Shown piece after piece: positions 21,660 to 32,629 of a stretch of DNA of 64,000 nucleotides. Numbering within the stretch: position 1 is the stretch's first letter; each line of letters starts with the position of its first letter. Source of the stretch: Oscarella lobularis. Lineage: Eukaryota > Porifera > Homoscleromorpha > Homosclerophorida > Oscarellidae. Location: contig NC_089188.1 in assembly GCF_947507565.1 (NCBI RefSeq), positions 620,001 to 684,000 of the forward strand, read 5' to 3'. The notes beneath the pieces are model-generated. The model was not told where the DNA came from. It made no database searches and saw only the letters and a list, made by a program, of their open reading frames with translations. A program made the position numbers and the translations under genes.

Positions 21660-24600
21660 CGACGTTAAAGCGAGTCTCAGTCTTCACGGTGCAGCAAAGC
21701 AGGTCTTGGTACATATAAGGGCTGTGCGTGAAGGAACTGCAGGAGAACCTCTTATTGCTAAGATATCGCGCTTGACAGATAAACTTGTAATAATGCTCAA
21801 TTGACTGTTGTCAATCATTTTGAATGATTCAAGATACGTGTTCCTCAAGAACCTTATCTCCGAGTTCAGGAGAGTTCTCTAGCTTGAGAAGTACGCCAGT
21901 TCCCACACTTCAACCAGCAGGGACATCTGGCATCGTATCTACTAGTAACAAAATTACGGCTTCACCTTCACCTATGACGGTGAGAGTAGCTGAATTAGAC
22001 ATCTATTTCAATTCCTGTGTAGATGACTGTAAACATCCAAATAAAAATTGAAGCAGAAATACGACTGGCAGAAATTCAGGCGTCAACTATGTCCTTGACA
22101 CATATACTGACAACGCCTACTCCCGCTTTAAGTACGGTCAACATCTTATCAGACAATAAATGTAGTTGTAGCGTCTGGGAATTTAGAATGTTGGACAGAT
22201 TGGTTCATTATTGATAACCCAGGTTGGACTGGAGATTATGAAAAATTAGAAACTCTTCGCAATGCAGGATACAAAGTATGCGAGCAACCCGAAGCAGTTC
22301 GTTGCAGAACAGTTCACACTCGTAACACAGCAGAATAAAACATTTATGAAGTCTCAGTTCTGTCCATACCAAGACATAGATGCCAAGTTGACCGGAAGAA
22401 AATTGACCTGCTCGCCATCAGTGGAGTTCTTCTGCGTCAATTCCGACCAGGATTGGGGTAAAACGTGCCTCGACTACGAAGTAAAGTTTCTCTGTCCCTG
22501 CAACTACGTTGACGGTAGGCTCCAGCAAAGTTTATCGTAATGAAACTAATGTTTACTCGCCTAGCTCCAACAAAACCTCCGTTTGACTTGCGTATGGCAT
22601 TTGCTCTATAAGATTATGTATGATCCAGGCGTTTAGGCTTGGGATGTTGGACAGCGTGGCTCGACAGAGACGGTCCTGGAGGCACTGGAGATTATGAGCA
22701 GCGTAACTTATTTTCTTGCCCTATCTGCGACCGTCTCGGCGCTGTACAATGCCGCAGGACATCCAATCGTTAGGTCGTTGCCATTGTAACGATGTGAAAA
22801 GAAACGTTCTTTTTATGTAGATCAAGAAGCACTGAAAACAGGCCAAAATCTATTTTGCTCACCAGCTATGGGACTGGTATGCATAAACAAGAACCAACCA
22901 AATGGTGGAATGTGCTACAATTACGAAGTCCGGTTTCTGTGCCCTTGTCCTAATTACAAAGGCTTGTTCATCGATTATTTTTAACTGCAGTAATGATGGG
23001 CGTTTTTCATGCAGATTTATTTCAAAACTTGACCGACTCTATTTCTACAGAATCTTCTCCACTAAACAATCTGACACTTTCTTGTAAGCAACGAACATAT
23101 AGAGGCTGTCTTAGTAACTTTCGACGTGTTACAAATTCAACAGCTAAAGATGAATCACTTCTGCCTTCCAACGCCATTATGTCATCTTCTCTTTTAAGTT
23201 CTCTCGGTAAAGGAAGTGAGTTTCTCGAGTTGCTTAAGGCATTTCTGCTCTTTGCCGCATTTAGCAAGAAAATCAGACCTCGTAATTACAAGTAACAAAC
23301 TGACAGATTCATCTTCATCTTTGGCGGTACAAGGCACTATGGAAAATATTGGTTTATATTTTCGCGTAGACCGCTGTGACCTTCAAGACATCCGTCAGTG
23401 TTGAAGTTCGGCCATCAGAAATTCAGACAAAAGCTACTTCGTTGCCACTTCTACCGACAACTCCTACTCCCGTTCTAAGTAAGGTCAACTGTTCATCTGA
23501 TAATAAATTTAGTTGCTATGATTGGAAATTTAGAATGCTGGACAGATTGGTTCAATATTGATAACCCAGGGTGGACAGGGGATTATGAAAAATTAGAAAC
23601 TCTTCGCAATGCAGGATACAAAGTATGCAAGCAACCCGAAGCAGTTCGTTGCAGAACAGTTCACACTCGTAACACAACAGAATAAAACCGATTTATGAAG
23701 TCTCAGTTCTGTCCATACCCAGACATAGATGCCAAGTTGACCGGAAGAAAATTGACCTGCTCGCCATCAGTGGGGTTCTTCTGCGTCAATTCTGACCAGG
23801 ATTGGGGTAAAACGTGCCTCGACTACGAAGTAAAGTTTCTCTGTCTCTGCAACTACGTTGACGGTAGGCTCCAGCAAAGTTTGTATTAATCAAACTAATG
23901 TTTACTCGCCTAGCTCCAACAAAACCTCCGTTTGACTTGCGTATGGCATTTGCCTTATTAGATTTGTATGATCCATGCAGGCGTTGTTTAGGCTTGCATG
24001 GGATGTTGGACAGCGTGGCTCGACAGACGGTCCTGGAGGCACTGGAGATTATGAGCAGCGTAACTTATTTTCTCGCCCTATCTGCGACCGTCCCGGCGCT
24101 GTACAATGCCGCAGGACATCCAATCGTTTTGTCATTGTCATTGTAACAATGTGAAAAGAAACGTTCTTTTTATGTAGATCAAGAAGCACTGAAAACGGGC
24201 CAAAATCTATTTTGCACACCAGCTATGGGACTGGTTTGCATAAACAAGAGCCAACCAAATGGTGGAATGTGCTACAATTACGAAGTCCGGTTTCTGTGCC
24301 CTTGTCCTAATTACAAAGGCTCGTTTATCGATTATTTTTAACTGCAGTAATGATGGGCGTTTTTCATGCAGATTTATTTAAAAACTTTACCGACTCTATT
24401 TCTACAGAATCTTCTCCACTAAACAATTCGACACTTTCTTGTAAGCAACGAACATATAGAGGCTGTCTTAGTAACTTTCGACGTGTTACAAATTCTAGTC
24501 AGTGTTGAAGTTCGACCATCAGAAATTCAGACATTAGCTACTTCGTTGCCACTTCTACCGATAACTTCTACTCCCGTTCTAAGTAAGGTCAACTGTTCAT

Positions 24601-25775
24601 CTGATAAAAAATGTTGTTGCTATGATTGGAAATTTAGAATGTTGGACAGATTGGTTCAACATTGATAACCCAGGGTCGACTGGAGATTATGAAAAATTAG
24701 AAACTCTTCGCAATGCAGGATACAAAGTATGCAAGCAACCCGAAGCAGTTTGTTGCAAAACAGTTCACACTCGTAACACAGCAGAATAAAACCGACTTAT
24801 GAAGTCTCAGTTCTGTCCATACCCAGACATAGATGCCAAGTTGACCGGAAGGAAAGTGACCTGCTCGCCATCGGTAGGGTTCTTCTGCGTCAATTCTGAC
24901 CAGGATTGGGGTAAAACGTGCCTCGACTGCGAAGTAAAGTTTCTCTGTCCCGGCAACTACGTTGACGGTAGGCTCCAGCAAAGTTTGTAGTAATCAAACT
25001 AATGTTTACTCGCCTAGCTCCAACAAAACCTCCCTTTGACTTGCGTATGGCATTTGCTCTATTACATTTGTATGATCCAGGCGTTGTTTAGGCTTGGGGT
25101 GTTGGACAGCGTGGCTCGACAGAGACGGTCCTGGAGGCACTGGAGATTATGAGCAGCGTAACTTATTTTCTCGCCCTATCTGCGACCGTCCTGGCTCTGT
25201 GCAATGCCGCAGAACTTCAAACCGTTGGGTCATCGTCATTATAATGATGTGAAAATTTAACCGTTTTGTTTACGTAGATCAAGCAGCACTGAAAACTGGG
25301 CAAAAACTATTTTGCACACCAGCTATGGGTCTTGTATGCATAAACAAGAACCAGCCGAGTGGAGAAATGTGCTACAATTACGAAGTCCGGTTTCTGTGCC
25401 CTTGTCCTGATGGTAAGATTTTCTCATACTCTTAGAAGCGTTTTCCAAAGCTGTACAATTAAACTTCCAGGTCTTACGAAAGTACCTCCTTCTTCGCAAT
25501 TGATATCATCTCTGCCACCACTTCAGTCTGGTGTCAAAAATAAACCTATCGTGTTGTATGTTGTTTTAGGAGCAATTGGAATTCTGCTTACAATCAGTGC
25601 ACGTATCTTTATTCGATTCAAATTTCAACGTAAACGTGTTCTAAATATAAATGAAGGAGAATCCGACAATACGGGAAACTACGAAAGAATAATGGAAGAA
25701 ATGGAAATTGGCACTCCGCCACCTAGTTATTCAGTCGCTGTGATGGAAATGGAAAGCGGAGAACTTCAGTTATAG
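21660..25775 (+). CDS. transmembrane mucin-like protein with tandem CysD (WxxW) domains
   Basis: Plus-strand gene built of about 1.2-kb repeats. Each unit has a Ser/Thr/Pro-rich linker and two CysD domains, split by introns of about 30-60 bp. First type: CWTDWFNIDNP..GDYEKLETLRNAGYKVC, then KLTCSPSVGFFCVNSDQDWGKTC. Second type: CWTAWLDRDGPGGTGDYEQ, then GLVCINKNQ..MCYNYEVRFLC. Units lie at about 22170-22985, 23490-24345 and 24620-25410. Joining at GT..AG (for example the intron from GTAACAC.. to CCATACCCAG) gives the spacing of mucin CysD domains. The last unit leads through an intron (25412-25470) to a Ser/Pro stalk, a membrane helix near 25550-25615 (VLYVVLGAIGILL), basic residues and a cytoplasmic tail with PPPSY. 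The 5' end, near 21660-21830, touches the retroelement and may be truncated. Unit 2 has a frameshift in its second CysD. Confidence 0.75.
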
Positions 25776-25829
25776 AGGAATGACTGGCAAAAAGGCTGCT
25801 TCCGCAAGCAACTAGTCTTTAGAAAACCA

Positions 25830-25831
<2 letters not shown>

Positions 25832-25873
<42 letters not shown>
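25832..25873 (+). repeat. (GT)n microsatellite
   Basis: About 21 GT dinucleotides just downstream of the mucin stop codon, in its presumed 3' untranslated or flanking region. Confidence 0.95.
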
Positions 25874-25874
<1 letters not shown>

Positions 25875-25881
25875 TCAAACA

Positions 25882-26565
25882 TTAAAACGCAATAACGTGA
25901 GAAGAAGCAGGTGAGACGCTACAGTGTATATAAAATGAATGATTGCCGTCTTCTGACAATTTCTTTCTGCTTAGAGGGTTTTCAGTGTGCCGGTTCATCC
26001 ATTGCGTGTTCATTATCTTCAGTTGTGTCAGATAGAATGTCTTCCTCTGTGTCCCCTGGACCTTCTTCGGCAATATGATCAAGGTCCAAGTAGAGCTTAT
26101 CGGGATTCTCCTCCCCTAGCAAGCGTTCGAGTGTCTTCGACAGGCTTTCGAAAGTTGGTCCCAGCAAGTGAGAATCAAGCGGTACCTAAACATTACAACC
26201 CGGATTTCACGTCATATAAAAAACGCCGCGTCACATTTTGACTCACACTGAGTCTTTACGGGTCTCAGGCTGCTCCAGACGATTGCCGTTTGAAAAGTGT
26301 GACAGAAGAGTTTCTGTAGGAATGAGTGTGTAAGGAAACGCTCCTGCAGAGCCAGAAACTTAGTATTATTAGAAATCCGTGTCAAATTCCGAAAACCAAT
26401 AGTATAGATTTCTCACACTGTTACGCCGAAAGACCACCTATAGAGCCAGAAGTATAGAGGAAATATTGACATAAATTAACATTCTAGTACACGTCGCTCT
26501 TTGCAGTAACTGTGCGATCCATAATAGCTTCGACTGCCATCCATCGAAAAGAAAGCAATGTCTAG
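25882..26565 (-). pseudogene. receptor tyrosine kinase C-lobe pseudogene
   Basis: Minus-strand remnants of the end of a tyrosine kinase domain. 26488-26560 encodes FRWMAVEAIMDRTVTAKSDV (the substrate-binding segment), about 26400-26450 encodes WSFGVTV followed by TGA where WEIYTIG would need TGG, and about 26250-26320 encodes GAFPYTLIPTETLLSHFSNG..RLEQPE. The exon at 25882-26186 encodes PTFESLSKTLERLLGEEN followed by an acidic tail. The segment for the YELM..CW region is not found, and no upstream exons with HRD or the N-lobe are visible. It resembles the live receptor kinase at 11188-16775 in domain type but is not a recent copy of it. Confidence 0.75.
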
Positions 26566-26749
26566 CTTTTCCGCTGTCTAGTTAGTGTATGCAAGTCTTG
26601 GCATCCACCAATATAGTATATGTATTGTTCTTCACTTCACTGCTGGTATCTTGATCCCTAACTACTCCGCCTAAAATTCAGCCAATCTAAGAAGGTACTG
26701 CAGAAAAAAAAGCGCCCGATTGTCTGTGTCGCAAAGCGAAGTTCCCGGC

Positions 26750-27960
26750 AGTAAAAAAGCAGAGACACAAAGTGACACCTCTAACCGACACCTGATCGGA
26801 TAGCAAAACGAAGTTCTTCGCTGCCACCGCTTGAGAACAAACATCTAAAAACACGAGGCCAGTATCCATTCATCGAAGCAACGTACTTACCCGAAAAAGA
26901 CGAAAGAAGAGCGCGTCTGTGTTTGCGTGACCCAGGTCGCACCACGTGAAGGTCCAGACGCTTCGCAACCCAGTCGACCCTCACCAACGGCATGAATTGG
27001 ATCAGAACCCACCATAAGTAAGCCTCCGAGGTTCGTCGCCCCCTCGGGAGACGGCTATCGCCACCGCGGAAGAGGCCGCAAGTAATGTGCTCGACGTGGA
27101 GGAGAACCGGCCAACGTCGACGCTGTCCCGTTACACAGTAAAATAAATCTACGGGTTGAAGCGCTCCACCGTCGAAAAGACGGCGGCACTCCGATCCGGA
27201 AGCCCCTAGAGGTCTTAGGGTTGCGCCTCTAATCACTTCCAGATCGTTGCTCCAGGACGATTGCGTCGGTCGAATCGATGGCCCCTCTGGCTCCCAGTCT
27301 TCCAACGACTAACAGAGCGTACGATCGAGTTCTCAAGCGACGGGGTTACGTAGAGGGAGAGCGTCGTGCACGACTTTATGTAGCTCGTGCACGAACGATG
27401 ACGTGGACTCTTCTCTCATTGGAGGATATGTGTGCGTAATTAACTGCAACGTTGTCACGAGAGACGACAGCGTTGCTTTTTGCACCTCTACGCGCAACCA
27501 AAAAAGGTTATAATAGGAGTGATCGTGCGCGTGCAGGGTTTGTCCCAAAAGAAAAGGGAACAAGAGACGAACACGTGCAAATGCACGTGAATGGTAGCCG
27601 GATGTGACGTCAACGTTTTCGTTCACTTTGACGAAACACGACGAAAACGCCACCAAGCGCGACCAAAAACGTTCAAAGCAGAATTACGTTGGGTATTTGC
27701 TCGTGGGAATGGAGATGAACGCGTTCTCTCACCTGCATTTCGCTTCAGGAATCGCCTCGAAAGCGTGAACGCACTGTCCGAGGCACTTGGACGACGATTT
27801 CAGGTGATTTCGAATATTCCTCGGAAGCGAATACGTAATCGATAGTCCAGAATGCATAGAAATCGAACAGTCGAGAGAAGAGAACTGAGACGAGCGCGCT
27901 AAAGGTTCAAAAAGGAAGGCGACAGATGGAGAACGAAGACGATCGACGTCGATCGGGACC
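26750..27960. repeat. repeat block R2, uninterrupted inverted copy
   Basis: Reverse-complement match to 8255-10190 without the 575-bp foldback insertion. The join GGTTGCGCCTCTAATC near 27220 marks the empty site. Its distal part, 27755-27925 (GTGAACGCACTGTCCGAGGC..CCAGAATGCATAG), also matches 33385-33545 and, inverted, 8316-8490. It ends about 120 bp upstream of the SDR-fold gene and may supply its promoter. No conserved coding frame. Confidence 0.7.
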
Positions 27961-28086
27961 ATCGACAAATGACATTGCGAAGGAATTCGGACAATCGATC
28001 GGCCTGGGAGATGTTGTAAGAGACGTCGTCAGAATGTCACACGCGCGCATGCTCAAAGTTCTTGCCAGATCCTCTCGTATTCTTTG

Positions 28087-28996
28087 ATGGAGACACTGAA
28101 GGATCTCGTTGCATTAGTTGCCGGCGGTGCTGGAATTATTGGTTCGGCGACCGTGCGTGCTTTCCTCGCGCTTGGGGCGACCGTCGTCGTGCCTTCGCGT
28201 TCGCAACAACGACTAGACGATCTCATCGCCACTGTGCACGAAAGTAGGTATCTTAAAGCGAAGTTTGCGATTATTGGCGTTGAGTCTTCTCCGCGAGAAC
28301 GCATAGTAGAGAGGGTCGTATGTGGCTCACGTGACTTCATAACATACAGTGTCCGTGTTCTCACGTGTTCTCTTGTAGATGAGAGGTCTCGTTTGCTCAC
28401 TCTGGTAGCTTCAGCTTCAACTCCACACGGCGTAGATCGAATAATCAAATTTCTTGACGAAAAGAATCTTAAAGTGAATCACGTGGTCAGCTCATTGGGC
28501 CGTTATTGGATGAAAGGCCAGACAATAGGCCAACCGGTGTCTGAATGGGATGAAGTGTGTAAGTTGAGGAGGTCACGAAAAAAATTATAATTTCTTTTAT
28601 GCATGAATTAAAGTTGAAAGCGGCTCTCGAGCTCACTTCATCTTCAGCTCGCAACTTCTCCCAAAAATCGCCGATACAGAGGGTGCCACTTTTACATACA
28701 TAACCGGTCTCCTTGGTGAACGTATGTTCTTGAAGTCCGTTGGACTTGTGTGCATCAATCTATCGGCCATGTACGGCCTTATCATGGTCGCTCGCGAAGA
28801 GATGAAAGAGAAGCCGGTTCGTGTCAATGAATTTCGTTTCGGTGTTCTCGTCACGAAGGAAAATCGTGAATTGGCTGATGAATTCGGAAGGGTTATCGCT
28901 GGTCTTGCTACTCCCAAGGGACTCGCCGTTGAGGAGGAGTTAGTCCGCATTGCCAAGAGGGAAGATCTCGCTACATGGCGTCAAAAACTCTATTAG
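28087..28996 (+). CDS. short-chain dehydrogenase/reductase-fold protein lacking the catalytic Tyr/Lys
   Basis: Three coding exons of about 240-250 residues in total. The start ATG (28087) leads into ALVAGGAGIIGSATVRAFLA, a Rossmann nucleotide-binding motif, and VVVPSRS after the second strand. Exon 1 ends near 28320 and exon 2 runs to about 28561 (donor GTAAGT). Exon 3, best entered at the acceptor near 28630, ends TAG at 28996 and contains LLPKIADTEGATFTYITGLLGE. The usual NNAG motif is SSLG, and the segment that should carry YxxxK reads VCINLSAMYG, with neither Tyr nor Lys in register. So the fold is supported by the motif and length, but classical SDR catalysis is not expected. The 5' region is repeat R2. 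It could bind NAD(P) as a sensor or carry out a different reaction. Confidence 0.7.
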
Positions 28997-29310
28997 TGGT
29001 GATTGATTATTTGCTGTTCAATTGTTTTATGTATCCTTTCTCTTTTTCATGTCATGTGATCTGTAATACATTATTCTCTGTTTGCTGGACCGCCATCACG
29101 AGAAGCACGTGTATTCCTTCGTCGTTGGACCTGACATCAACCGGGAACTTCTGATCACGTGCACCGTCACTGCTCTCGCCAAATTTCAGGTTTCAGGTCG
29201 ATCAAGAGAACCTAAACCGACCCGAGGCTTTGAAATACTAACTACGGAACTCATATAACTCGAGAGAGTCTTTAGTTATCTCTCAGAAACGCGAATCGCC
29301 GTCTAGCAGG
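28997..29310. other. unassigned intergenic sequence
   Basis: Downstream flank of the SDR-fold gene. No exon, repeat or RNA structure was recognised. Confidence 0.3.
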
Positions 29311-30546
29311 CACTGCACTAATTCAATTGCAAACCGTCAAACGTAGAGAATGATTCTCAGAATCGTGTCAGGAGGTAGGGGTATTCAGTTGGAGGCTTCG
29401 ATGATTTTGACACGGTCCAAAGCTGAAGCCTGCAAATTTATTCATTTTCGTGGTATGCCTTAATTAGTAATGCATTTTTAGAATCCTTCTCACGCAGCGT
29501 AGAAACAGTGGTCAGTGCACTCGCTTAACGACAGTGTTCGAGAATGTTGCGACGACGAGAAGAGCGAGGATTTTTTTCAAAATCGTCGTTACTTCTACAA
29601 TCTTTGCTAAACGTCTATAAATAGGACATAAGAGCATGAGAGAAAGAAATCGCCTGTTCCTATACCAGCTATAGGCTTCAGAACTCTGGGTTGTTAGCGA
29701 CTGTTAGCGGCACTAGCTTCTGGAAATCAACGCGCGTTATGTTGGAAGATCGACGATCCGCTTTATACAAACAGGAAGGGAAGCTGCACCGTCGATCATG
29801 CATTCCACTGTTGATCGGAAACGCTTTCTTTCATCTCCTTATAACAAGGTGCTTGGCTGTATCATAGGAACACTCTAGGCATACACATCACGTGCACAAA
29901 GAAAATTTCGTGGCTGTGGTGATAGTGGTGGTGAGGAATTCAAGCAAAGAGAGCAGAAGTTATTAATTTATTATTTAATGTCCTCTATCCTACTACCTAA
30001 AAACTACATCTCTATGATGAACGGACAGTGGAAATGGAAGGTGACGATTTGAATGACATCTGTACTTCTAGAATAGAAGTTCGATGATATACATGGATAA
30101 TAAATATGGAACAGGCTAAACAGAAATGACCACTCCCACTTGGTGGGCGCAGTCCTTCAACACGCTCCTTTTCTCACCACGGATAAAACCCAGAAATGAA
30201 CGACTTAACCTTTTCTCAGTCTGCCGAATCACCTCGTTGCCACAGTTTAGCATGAATCGACTTCGAAAAACCAAGGTTCCTAAATAGGAGCCCCATTCAC
30301 AAGCACTCCCTTATTTCTCCTCAGCGCTTGGCGCGACGACTTCTCGAAAGCGTCTTTCGTCCACAGTACAACGTCTCTTAGCCCGAATACGACGTTGGAT
30401 TGAGAAGGACCCGAAAGGGGGTCCCTTCAGGGCGTCACAACCAGTTCGCTTTCTTCGTCGCTCTTCTTCATCGAGTGCGATCGTGGGTGATCCAGCGGTT
30501 TGGCTGCGCCGTGTGCGTTCTTCAGCGCAGGACAAAGACTCTGAGC
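29311..30546 (+). promoter_or_regulatory. upstream region of the BTB-Kelch gene, duplicated at 17467-18760
   Basis: Collinear with 17467-18760 at high identity over its whole length. It contains the palindromic motif TGACCACTCCCACTTGGTGG (30126) and GATAAAACCCAGAAATGAA, also found with a weaker copy at 5649. It presumably contains the promoter and 5' leader of the gene starting at 30547; no exon was identified within it. The extent of conservation implies recent duplication rather than selection. Confidence 0.55.
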
Positions 30547-32322
30547 ATGCGCAAGTCGAAGCTCCACATGAATTCTTCCACGAGTCCGTTGTCTTACAAG
30601 ATCTCCTTTTCCAAGGCTGATCGATCGTCCGAATACTTTCGAAATGTCCAAAGTCTTCGTTTGTCGATGGAGCTGATCGACGTCGTCCTTGTTTTTGACG
30701 ACGGTGTCGAAATTCCGGCTCATCGAGTCGTCCTCGCCTCAGCGAGTCCGTACTTCCGTACGATGTTCAAAGTCAATATGCGTGAAAGCGGCGAGAGACG
30801 TGTTCTCCTTGGCGTCGTCGATTCGGCTTCCGTGAAGGCGCTCGTCGATTTTGCCTACACGGGAGAAATTGACGTCATTTCCGATAATGACGTGGCACTT
30901 TTCTCTGCTGCTCATCGGCTACTCTTTGACGATGTTGTCGACTATTGCTGCGAGGGGCTGGCTAATCGCATGAATAAGTCAAATTGCCTCAGATGGTTGG
31001 AGTTTGCTGATCAGTACAATTGCCAGAAGTTGCTCTCTGTTGCCGATCGACACGTCGCTTTTCATATCGTCGATTTGGCAGAGACGGATGAGTTTCGACG
31101 TCTGTCACTGGAGCACGTCTCTCGATTGTTGGCCTCAGATGAACTTGCTGTGTCAAGAGAGGAAGAAGTGTGGGACATTGCCATGAAATGGTTTCAACAC
31201 GATGAGGACAACCGGAAGTCGACTATGGAAATATTAACGAAATCTATTCGATTTTCTCTACTTTCAGAGCAGTTCGTTCAGGAATCTGTTCTATCTCATT
31301 CGGTGTTTTGTGAGAACGAGGATCATTCTAGTGTTATGGTTGAAAAGGTGTCTGCTCTAGAAAGACGCCCGTCTTCGTGTCGACGTGGGAGCAGCAAAGT
31401 TCTATTGGCTGTCAGCGGATTCGATGGTACCGTAACGGAAGCGACTCAAATTTATCCCTCTGAACTAACTAAGACAGTTGAATACCATGATCCTCTGTCG
31501 AATGTCTGGAAAGAGTTTCCGTCTGTGAATGAAGGCCGGTATGACTCTGGCGTCGTCACCTTAGGCGACAGTGTCTATGCGGTTGGAGGATGCGATTCGC
31601 ACTCTGTGGAGCGGTATGATTACACAAAAGGCCGTTGGGTGGAAGATGTTCCATCCATGAACTGCTGTCATACTGGAAAAACTGTTCTTGTTTATGGCGA
31701 TCGAATCTATGCAATGGATATTGCACCTGAGCAATACAATCCGATGACGAATACTTGGACGGATCTCCACCCAATGTCAAGGGAGGTCGTCGTTAAAGGA
31801 GTCGTCGTTTTGAATGATCAAATCTATCTCTTCGGTTATGAGTACGATTTCATAAGTCAGTACTTGTCAGGTGTCATAAGTATTTTCAAGTACGATATCG
31901 TTTCAGATCGTTGGCTAGACGTCTCTTTCTTCGACTGCGAAGCTCATTGGAGATTTGTATGCGCAGACGGAAACTGCTTGCATTTGTGGCGGGAAAATAA
32001 TTACGTTTTTGATCATGTCAGGCTTGACATACGAAATGGGCAAGTTACTAGTTTTGAAATTAAGGGCTGTCCCTCATTCTCATTTCTGAAGAATTTTCAC
32101 GATTTCTATGAGACTACTTACTGTCTTGCTGATGGAAAGGAATATAGCGTCGGTGGTGTGATAAGATTGGGATATGGTTCAGCCTTGCACACTCGCTCCT
32201 TCTTTTGGTATGATATGACCAAGGAAGTGGCAGAGTACGTGGAGGGCCCTAGTCTTATAAACAAGCGTTCAAAATGTGGAGTCGGGGCAATTGACAGATG
32301 TCTGACTTTCAATCTTTTTTGA
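30547..32322 (+). CDS. BTB-BACK-Kelch (KLHL-type) protein, 591 aa
   Basis: Single-exon gene. The ATG at 30547 (MRKSKLHMNSS) is preferred because the following SSEYFRNVQSLRLSMELIDVV matches the lead-in of KLHL BTB domains; the ATG at 30667 is an alternative. BTB domain about residues 40-150 (DVVLVFDDGVEIPAHRVVLA, SPYFRTMF), BACK domain about 155-260 (ending near AMKWFQHDEDNR) and degenerate Kelch repeats from about 280 to the end (YHDPLSNVWKEFPSVNEGRY, DSVYAVGGCD, NPMTNTWTDLHPMSR). Proteins of this type usually act as substrate adaptors of Cullin-3 ubiquitin ligases: BTB and BACK bind the cullin and the Kelch propeller binds the substrate. The second half of the propeller lacks clear GG-Y-W signatures. 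The coding region is intact; the upstream region and first codons exist as a truncated duplicate at 17467-18887. Confidence 0.92.
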   Translation: MRKSKLHMNSSTSPLSYKISFSKADRSSEYFRNVQSLRLSMELIDVVLVFDDGVEIPAHRVVLASASPYFRTMFKVNMRESGERRVLLGVVDSASVKALVDFAYTGEIDVISDNDVALFSAAHRLLFDDVVDYCCEGLANRMNKSNCLRWLEFADQYNCQKLLSVADRHVAFHIVDLAETDEFRRLSLEHVSRLLASDELAVSREEEVWDIAMKWFQHDEDNRKSTMEILTKSIRFSLLSEQFVQESVLSHSVFCENEDHSSVMVEKVSALERRPSSCRRGSSKVLLAVSGFDGTVTEATQIYPSELTKTVEYHDPLSNVWKEFPSVNEGRYDSGVVTLGDSVYAVGGCDSHSVERYDYTKGRWVEDVPSMNCCHTGKTVLVYGDRIYAMDIAPEQYNPMTNTWTDLHPMSREVVVKGVVVLNDQIYLFGYEYDFISQYLSGVISIFKYDIVSDRWLDVSFFDCEAHWRFVCADGNCLHLWRENNYVFDHVRLDIRNGQVTSFEIKGCPSFSFLKNFHDFYETTYCLADGKEYSVGGVIRLGYGSALHTRSFFWYDMTKEVAEYVEGPSLINKRSKCGVGAIDRCLTFNLF

Positions 32323-32424
32323 ATGAATACATTGTGTTTGTATTGCCGACATTTTCTAGCCAAGATGTGTTCAATATTGTTGTATTCCCTTCTCTAAACA
32401 CGATCGTTGTTTTTCTGCTACAGT

Positions 32425-32629
32425 ATATTTCATATGAGTACGTACCATTGAAGCGTCAAGTCGCTTTTCTTCATCGCAGTTATTCTTCGATGTCGCAAAA
32501 GATCGAGCGTACATATATCGTGCGAACTTTAGCGGCGAGGTGCGAAAGCGCGTTTGGTGAGGCAACTGATCGATTGATGAACACCCAATGGGATCGCAGG
32601 AACGAGTTTGGTACGTGCCATTGATACCC
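32425..32629 (+). repeat. dispersed repeat R1, copy 3
   Basis: Closest to copy 1: GTCGCTTTTCTTCATCGCAG, GATCGAGCGTACATA, GCGAAAGCGCGTTTGGTGA and CGTGCCATTGA. As with copy 1, partial USP9X-like sequence follows immediately, so copies 1 and 3 likely spread as one larger unit. Confidence 0.6.
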
